Part shown: positions 3,948 through 7,950 of the stretch, piece by piece | Position numbering within the stretch: position 1 is the first letter of the stretch | Layout: the number at the start of each line of letters is the position of its first letter | DNA from: Candidatus Omnitrophota bacterium | GTDB lineage: Bacteria > Omnitrophota > Gorgyraeia > Gorgyraeales > Gorgyraeaceae | DNA: 7,950 nt | NCBI GenBank assembly: GCA_018817035.1 | Contig: JAHIUV010000116.1 | Coordinates: forward strand, 1-7,950 | Direction of reading: 5' to 3' | The notes under the pieces: generated by a model | Told to the model about the DNA's origin: nothing | Database searches by the model: none | The model's input: the letters and a program-made list of their open reading frames with translations, nothing else | Program-made: the position numbers and the translations under genes

Positions 3948-6900
3948 TTACAGCGTACTTCCTGTATCTTTCCATACCCTTCTTCTCTGCCTTCTGACCC
4001 TTTTTTTCTCGACCTGGTCATATCTTGAAACTATCGTGTTGATCTCTGTTTGCGGCCTGGACAAAATATAGACCTTTACCTCTTGCCCTGCCGGCAGATC
4101 GCTACTCATTTTGTCAGCAGGCATAAAACACTCTAATCCTTTATAGTCTAGCATAAAACCTGATAAGACCCCTGATAAATTATGCCGTGTAGAGTATTTC
4201 ACTTTCATCAAAAGCGGGTTTCTCTTGTTATACGCCAAAACAATGTCCATATAAGGCCTTTTATTTCCCCACTTATAAGGCTCTTTATATAATAGCCTTG
4301 CCTTTCTAATGTTTATGTCCTTGAAAATCTCCGAAAAAGTCCGCTTGCCGTCTTCATGAAAATCATCCAGCTCAGGCCCTATTTCGTGACGATACAACTC
4401 CGCATACCAGGACTTTTCATCCATTGACAATCTTGGCAAAGGCAGAGCTCCTGCAAAAGCTTTAACATACATGTTCCTATCGCTATTATTGAGGCCTTCT
4501 CTTATTCTTGCTTTAACACTTGGCCAATGATAACGGGTCAACCATTCATAGCTCTCCCTTTCTGACATCCGCTTAAAAATAATCCCTTCGCTGGCTAAAG
4601 AAAGTCTTTTTGCGATCCATTTATCCAACACATCCACTAGCCCATGTCTTTCACTATAAAAATCGCTCTTCTCCTTCTCCGACAATTGACTAAGTACTTC
4701 GTTTTCCATATCAAATATCCTAAATCTAATACGATTATTTTTTTTCATTTTCCCCAAAAGTTTTTTATGCATGTCATATATTTCTGTTGTATTGATCGCG
4801 CCTTTTTCATGGTTTTTGATCAGATTATAAACAGTGCCATTTAGCAACTCTATAGTATTAAAAGCTATTCTCTTTGCCCTAAAATGCATCGCGTATCTTG
4901 CGGCATTCCCGAACTCTTCGCTTTCAAGTAATGACCCAAAACAAACACTATCATATACTTTGCCCAGATTTATTAACCTGTTAATTTTTAACCTATTGCT
5001 CATACCCGAAGGCCCTTGCTCTTCCGCGCTCTTTTTAAGCACGTCAAAGTTTATAATTTTATCACTATCTTCCCTTAACAGCCAATTCATAAAATCACTT
5101 AAAGGCACTTTTCTTATGGCCTGTTCCATTAATTCAGGATAACTGAGCGAAGCAAAGGTCAATATCTTGATTACCGCGTCTTTATAGGTATCTTGGTTGT
5201 TCTCCATAAAATCCCTGGAGAAAAACTGATAACTGTCACTGCGCGCGCGAAGCCTTAATGCCTTTAATTCACTCCCCATTCTCTCCTCTATCATTTTTCG
5301 CATTGATGTGACATTAAACGCGTCCTCCTTAAGCCCGGCATTCCTTATATAACTTTCTATGTTCCATGACCCAGATGAGGATATCCCCGATGGCGCCTTT
5401 TCCCTTCTTATCCTGTCACATATTAAAAGAACCAGGTCTTTTACGGCGCTATTAAATATAAGACCTATCTTTTTCTCCGCAGTATTCCAATAAGTGTCAT
5501 CCAGTAGGCATACTCCTTTTATTTTTCCTGTCCTGCCGTCTCTTTTTATATATGCCTCCGCGTTGTTTAGCCGGCTAAAATAAGGGTCTGATAGCGTAGC
5601 GATAAGTTCTTTCAGTGACTCACCTTTTACCTGGAGTTCTCCATATAAAGATTTATCATGCATACTTATTTTTCCCTGACTGCTCAATATGATCCCTTCG
5701 TTAGGGCCTAATTCGTCCAGTTCATCCAGATCAGACTGATCCAGGGGATAGTATACGTTAACGTCAAAATATTCAACAGGGTGATAGCTACGATCAGTCC
5801 TATCGTTCGGCGCTACCTGCAAGATGATCCCAAATTCTTCCTCGAGGCCGTCCAGATGCTCAGGATCCAGAAAAAGAGGCGAGTCTATTTCAGTAACTCT
5901 CCCACTCTTCAAATGATCCGATATCTCTTTACATAACGCGGCTATCGCCAACCGCTTAGGATTCTCCATACCGACGCGCAAGAGATATTTTCTCAAGCCA
6001 TTCACATAGTATACATTATAAAAAAGATCCATATCATTCCTGCTCATGTCCTTAGCGCTATCAGATATCTTATAATGCCCGTTCTTTCCTTCTGCCTTGT
6101 CAATCAGCCTGTCTTCCATCAATAATTTCAGCTCCGAAAATATAAGAGGCCTTGCGGAGCCGTCCTTCTCATTATTGCTTTTCAATCGTTCGATCTTTAA
6201 ATCCCATACACTAGCCTCTCCCATTCTTTTAATATCCTCGAGACATTTCAGAGGCTCGATCTTTGGACTGGGAAATAACGCCTTTATCCTATCAAATCCT
6301 GAATGATGAATATTCCCCTTGCCGCCGAGAAGGTATTTTTCAAAACTCACATAAGCATCCCTGCCTATGACATTCTCAAGAACATCATTTACATATCTCA
6401 CGACAAACTCTGTTCTGTCGCCGGAAGGCATGGAAAATACCTTTTTATCCATAAATCTTACATTTATATCTTCTATTTCTTTCTCTTCAAGATTCAAACC
6501 CACCCTTAACAACTCATCAAAAGCCTTATAAAATTTTTGCTTGTCTTCCGTCAGATAAAGCGTTTTTCTAAGGCGTTCCATGTTATCGGTATCATCAAAA
6601 CAAGGAAATCTCCTTTGTCTTTGCGTATAATCGACTGTTCTTGAAAGATAGATACCTGAGAAGATAAATTCTTTAAAGAGATTCCTTATCCCGGAGATAC
6701 TGGGGCGGTTTTTAACCTTTACCCCTGAAATATCATTTATTAGGGCAGTCACGTCCTCTTCCGCCATTATGCCGTCTTTAAAAACAGCGTAGGTATAGGA
6801 CGCGACGAGCAGGCTAGGTTGAAAATAACGGTTCCGCATCAACTGCTCAAAGAGATACCTGTATGATATAAACGAGATATCGCTTATTTCATGCTCGGAT

Positions 6901-7619
6901 AATTCCTTACACTCCTTAAGCAGGCGTTCTTTTATTTGCGGAGTTTGCTCTGACAGATACTCTTTTTTTTCCCAATTTCCCGTTGCTACCATAAAACTCT
7001 TATAAAAAACAGGGAGAATATTTTTGTGATTCAAGAAAGCTTTGACTATTTCCAATTTAAAATACGCGTTTTCATTTATGCGGCCCATTTCTTTTATATA
7101 GACATAGTCATCCAGGATAAGCGCCGCGAATAACTCCGAAACCATCTCGGATAAAGTTATCGGTTCGATCTTGCCTTTTTCATATAATATATCTTTGCCT
7201 ATTTTAAGTTCGGCCATTGTAGCGGTCTTATTGACGCTACTTTTTTTTAATCCGGGCTCTATGCTTATTTTAACCGATACTTTCCCTATCAAAGCATTGG
7301 CGCGAATATCTTCCAGTAATGGTCTTGGCATCCGCGATATAACGTTCTCTATTGCTTCTTTTATGGATTTAGCCTCCTCCGAGTGGAAGCCTTTTTCCCA
7401 AACTATTTTACCGATATCGTTATAAAAATAAGTAAAATTCTCTTTCTTGCCTGATATGCCGAGCGCCTTTCTAAATTTTACACCAAAGTTATCGTCCATC
7501 CGCCTCTGAAAAGAAACCACCGGACGCAATAACGCGTCATTGCCATACGCGGACTGCAGGCAAAAAGACATCCCAAGCATAAATATCAATCCCGCGTTGA
7601 TCATCCTACTCATCTTCAT
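3948..7619 (-). CDS. Very large exported protein with C-terminal S1/OB-like segment, function unknown
   Basis: A protein of about 1223 residues that I cannot assign to a named family. With the ATG at 7619 it starts MKMSRMINAGLIFMLG, a Sec signal peptide with an AYG|ND site near residue 26, and the mature part opens NDALLRPVVSF. The rest is mostly helical, charged and without transmembrane helices. Segments of note: MAELKIGKDILYEKG and then LSEMVSELFAALILDDYV (about 135-173); a winged-helix-like SELKLLMEDRLIDKA...GHYKISDSAK (about 495-523); and near the end VKYSTRHNLSGVLSGFML, CFMPADKM, GQEVKVYIL and IVSRYD (about 1139-1200), which follow the strand order of an S1 RNA-binding domain. The tail RVRRQRRRVWK is strongly basic. 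The frame continues upstream to 7655, but that ATG sits in a hairpin without an SD, whereas AAGGGGAG lies 10 nt before 7619. The leader has a promoter and two hairpins. The downstream 141-residue exported protein is its likely operon partner. Confidence 0.85.
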   Translation of the reverse strand: MKMSRMINAGLIFMLGMSFCLQSAYGNDALLRPVVSFQRRMDDNFGVKFRKALGISGKKENFTYFYNDIGKIVWEKGFHSEEAKSIKEAIENVISRMPRPLLEDIRANALIGKVSVKISIEPGLKKSSVNKTATMAELKIGKDILYEKGKIEPITLSEMVSELFAALILDDYVYIKEMGRINENAYFKLEIVKAFLNHKNILPVFYKSFMVATGNWEKKEYLSEQTPQIKERLLKECKELSEHEISDISFISYRYLFEQLMRNRYFQPSLLVASYTYAVFKDGIMAEEDVTALINDISGVKVKNRPSISGIRNLFKEFIFSGIYLSRTVDYTQRQRRFPCFDDTDNMERLRKTLYLTEDKQKFYKAFDELLRVGLNLEEKEIEDINVRFMDKKVFSMPSGDRTEFVVRYVNDVLENVIGRDAYVSFEKYLLGGKGNIHHSGFDRIKALFPSPKIEPLKCLEDIKRMGEASVWDLKIERLKSNNEKDGSARPLIFSELKLLMEDRLIDKAEGKNGHYKISDSAKDMSRNDMDLFYNVYYVNGLRKYLLRVGMENPKRLAIAALCKEISDHLKSGRVTEIDSPLFLDPEHLDGLEEEFGIILQVAPNDRTDRSYHPVEYFDVNVYYPLDQSDLDELDELGPNEGIILSSQGKISMHDKSLYGELQVKGESLKELIATLSDPYFSRLNNAEAYIKRDGRTGKIKGVCLLDDTYWNTAEKKIGLIFNSAVKDLVLLICDRIRREKAPSGISSSGSWNIESYIRNAGLKEDAFNVTSMRKMIEERMGSELKALRLRARSDSYQFFSRDFMENNQDTYKDAVIKILTFASLSYPELMEQAIRKVPLSDFMNWLLREDSDKIINFDVLKKSAEEQGPSGMSNRLKINRLINLGKVYDSVCFGSLLESEEFGNAARYAMHFRAKRIAFNTIELLNGTVYNLIKNHEKGAINTTEIYDMHKKLLGKMKKNNRIRFRIFDMENEVLSQLSEKEKSDFYSERHGLVDVLDKWIAKRLSLASEGIIFKRMSERESYEWLTRYHWPSVKARIREGLNNSDRNMYVKAFAGALPLPRLSMDEKSWYAELYRHEIGPELDDFHEDGKRTFSEIFKDINIRKARLLYKEPYKWGNKRPYMDIVLAYNKRNPLLMKVKYSTRHNLSGVLSGFMLDYKGLECFMPADKMSSDLPAGQEVKVYILSRPQTEINTIVSRYDQVEKKRVRRQRRRVWKDTGSTL

Positions 7620-7633
7620 AATAAGCAAGCTCC

Positions 7634-7676
7634 CCTTAACCTCATATTCATACAATATATGAATATGAGGTTAAGG
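7634..7676. repeat. Perfect 19-bp-arm palindrome abutting the large gene's SD (member 2 of the CTTAAC family)
   Basis: CCTTAACCTCATATTCATA (7634-7652), loop CAATA, and TATGAATATGAGGTTAAGG (7658-7676) pair without a mismatch. On the minus-strand transcript the second arm ends in GUUAAGG, so its final bases form part of the SD AAGGGGAG (7637-7630) of the large gene. It shares CTTAAC(C/T)TCA ends and a CAAT centre with 2948-2985. A U-run is lacking, so it is not a terminator. Confidence 0.9.
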
Positions 7677-7706
7677 CTTTAAAAAGTGTTTGTTATATCA
7701 AGACAG

Positions 7707-7736
7707 AAAAAGACCATTCTCCCCCATGGCCCTTTT
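7707..7736 (-). promoter_or_regulatory. Terminator-like hairpin in the leader of the large gene
   Basis: On the minus strand AAAAGGGCCAT (7736-7726), an 8-nt purine loop, and ATGGTCTTTTT (7717-7707) form an 11-bp stem with two G-U pairs. Its 3' side ends in five U residues, with A residues opposite. This is the form of an intrinsic terminator, though a modest one. It lies about 17 nt after the predicted transcription start and before the large gene, so it could act as an attenuator. Confidence 0.55.
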
Positions 7737-7759
7737 GCTTTCACTTATATTTAATGTTA

Positions 7760-7788
7760 ATTATATCAGATTACACGTCTGGCGTCAA
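7760..7788 (-). promoter_or_regulatory. Sigma-70-type promoter for the large exported gene
   Basis: The minus strand reads TTGACG (7788-7783), a 17-nt spacer, and TATAAT (7765-7760). This is one base from the full consensus at ideal spacing. The predicted start near 7753 gives a leader of about 134 nt before the ATG at 7619, carrying two hairpins. Confidence 0.75.
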
Positions 7789-7822
7789 TATTATAAACTG
7801 GCTGATATTGCAACAAACTCTG

Positions 7823-7933
7823 CTGACTTTGAAACTTCTCGACTTCGCCCCTGACAATATTGTTCGAGCTTGTCGAGAACATAAAGCTTGGGGCTACGCT
7901 CGAAGAATATTGTTTGAAACATTCAAAAGTCAG
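7823..7933. repeat. Imperfect long inverted repeat, REP/MITE-like
   Basis: The outer ends CTGACTTTGA (7823-7832) and TCAAAAGTCAG (7923-7933) are inverted copies with one extra base. Further in, CTTC...GCCCC (7835-7851) faces GGGGC...GAAG (7889-7904). GACAATATTGTTCGAGC (7853-7869) is inversely repeated as GCTCGAAGAATATTGTT (about 7898-7914) with few changes. GTTCGA...TCGAGAAC lies at the centre. The TTCGA/TCGAA-rich, nested-palindrome make-up resembles dispersed intergenic repeats of many bacterial genomes. No transposase is nearby. Confidence 0.6.
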
Positions 7934-7950
7934 TAAACTATTTTACAGTA

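Larger units (their letters stand above)
7620..7950. other. Gene-free stretch: leader of the large gene plus an inverted-repeat region
   Basis: No convincing protein gene or RNA gene is seen in these 331 bases. The left part (to about 7753) is the transcribed leader of the large exported gene. It holds an SD, a perfect palindrome and a terminator-like hairpin, and its promoter lies at 7760-7788. The right part is an imperfect inverted repeat. A plus-strand frame at 7754-7936 overlaps the repeat and does not look like a protein. The next gene to the right lies outside the window. Confidence 0.7.

Noticed and set aside
7620..7655. Twelve extra N-terminal codons of the large exported protein (start at 7655)
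   Set aside because: That ATG lies in the loop and stem of a perfect hairpin with no SD. Starting at 7619 gives a clean signal peptide and an SD.
7754..7936. Plus-strand 60-codon frame in the right intergenic stretch
   Set aside because: Most of it is the inverted repeat 7823-7933 translated by chance. It has no SD and no recognisable protein features.
1..7950. CRISPR array, phage genes, toxin-antitoxin or defence cassette
   Set aside because: No regularly spaced direct repeats with unique spacers are present, and no integrase, transposase, nuclease-toxin or Cas-like protein was recognised.

Overview
The window reads as a piece of a bacterial chromosome of moderate G+C, and every protein gene in it lies on the minus strand. 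The likely source is an uncultivated, Gram-negative-type bacterium. A Candidatus Omnitrophota (OP3)-like lineage is my best guess. It rests on the very long exported protein whose mature part begins NDALLRPVVSF (I recall that lineage carrying many large exported proteins with an LRP motif just after the signal peptide) and on the small two-helix membrane protein. No rRNA is present, so the assignment is tentative. Stop codons are all TAA, and Shine-Dalgarno (SD) sequences are clear at most genes.

Left half (about 1-2910), read right to left: a tightly packed run of five genes. They are a small two-helix membrane protein, a DnaQ-like DEDDh exonuclease with an ExoX-like C-terminal module, a YjbQ/UPF0047 protein, an RhlE-type DEAD-box RNA helicase, and the first 50 codons of a tRNA-dihydrouridine synthase cut off by the window edge. 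Gaps are 13, 13, 1 and 1 nt, so this looks like one operon with translational coupling at its last two junctions. Three of the products (helicase, Dus, exonuclease) act on nucleic acids.

Middle (about 2911-3480): a cold-shock protein gene with a textbook SD, an extended -10 promoter and a strong intrinsic terminator. Upstream of it is a separate unit made of a consensus sigma-70 promoter (TTGACA, 18 nt, TATAAT), about 75 nt without a convincing gene, and an intrinsic terminator. This is either a small RNA or an attenuated leader of the cold-shock gene. The region also holds a palindrome (2948-2985) and a decayed partial relative of it (3418-3441).

Right half (3481-7950): a two-gene exported unit. 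A protein of about 1223 residues with a signal peptide, an S1/OB-like segment and an Arg-rich tail at its C-terminus is followed by a 141-residue exported protein that ends in a terminator. Upstream of the large gene lies a leader of about 134 nt with a good promoter, a terminator-like hairpin, and a perfect 19-bp-arm hairpin touching the SD. The gene-free stretch 7620-7950 ends in an imperfect inverted repeat of about 110 bp.

No CRISPR array, insertion sequence, tRNA or rRNA was seen. The most novel candidates are the large exported protein with its structured leader, the putative small RNA/attenuator next to the cold-shock gene, and a dispersed palindrome family with CTTAAC...GTTAAG ends.
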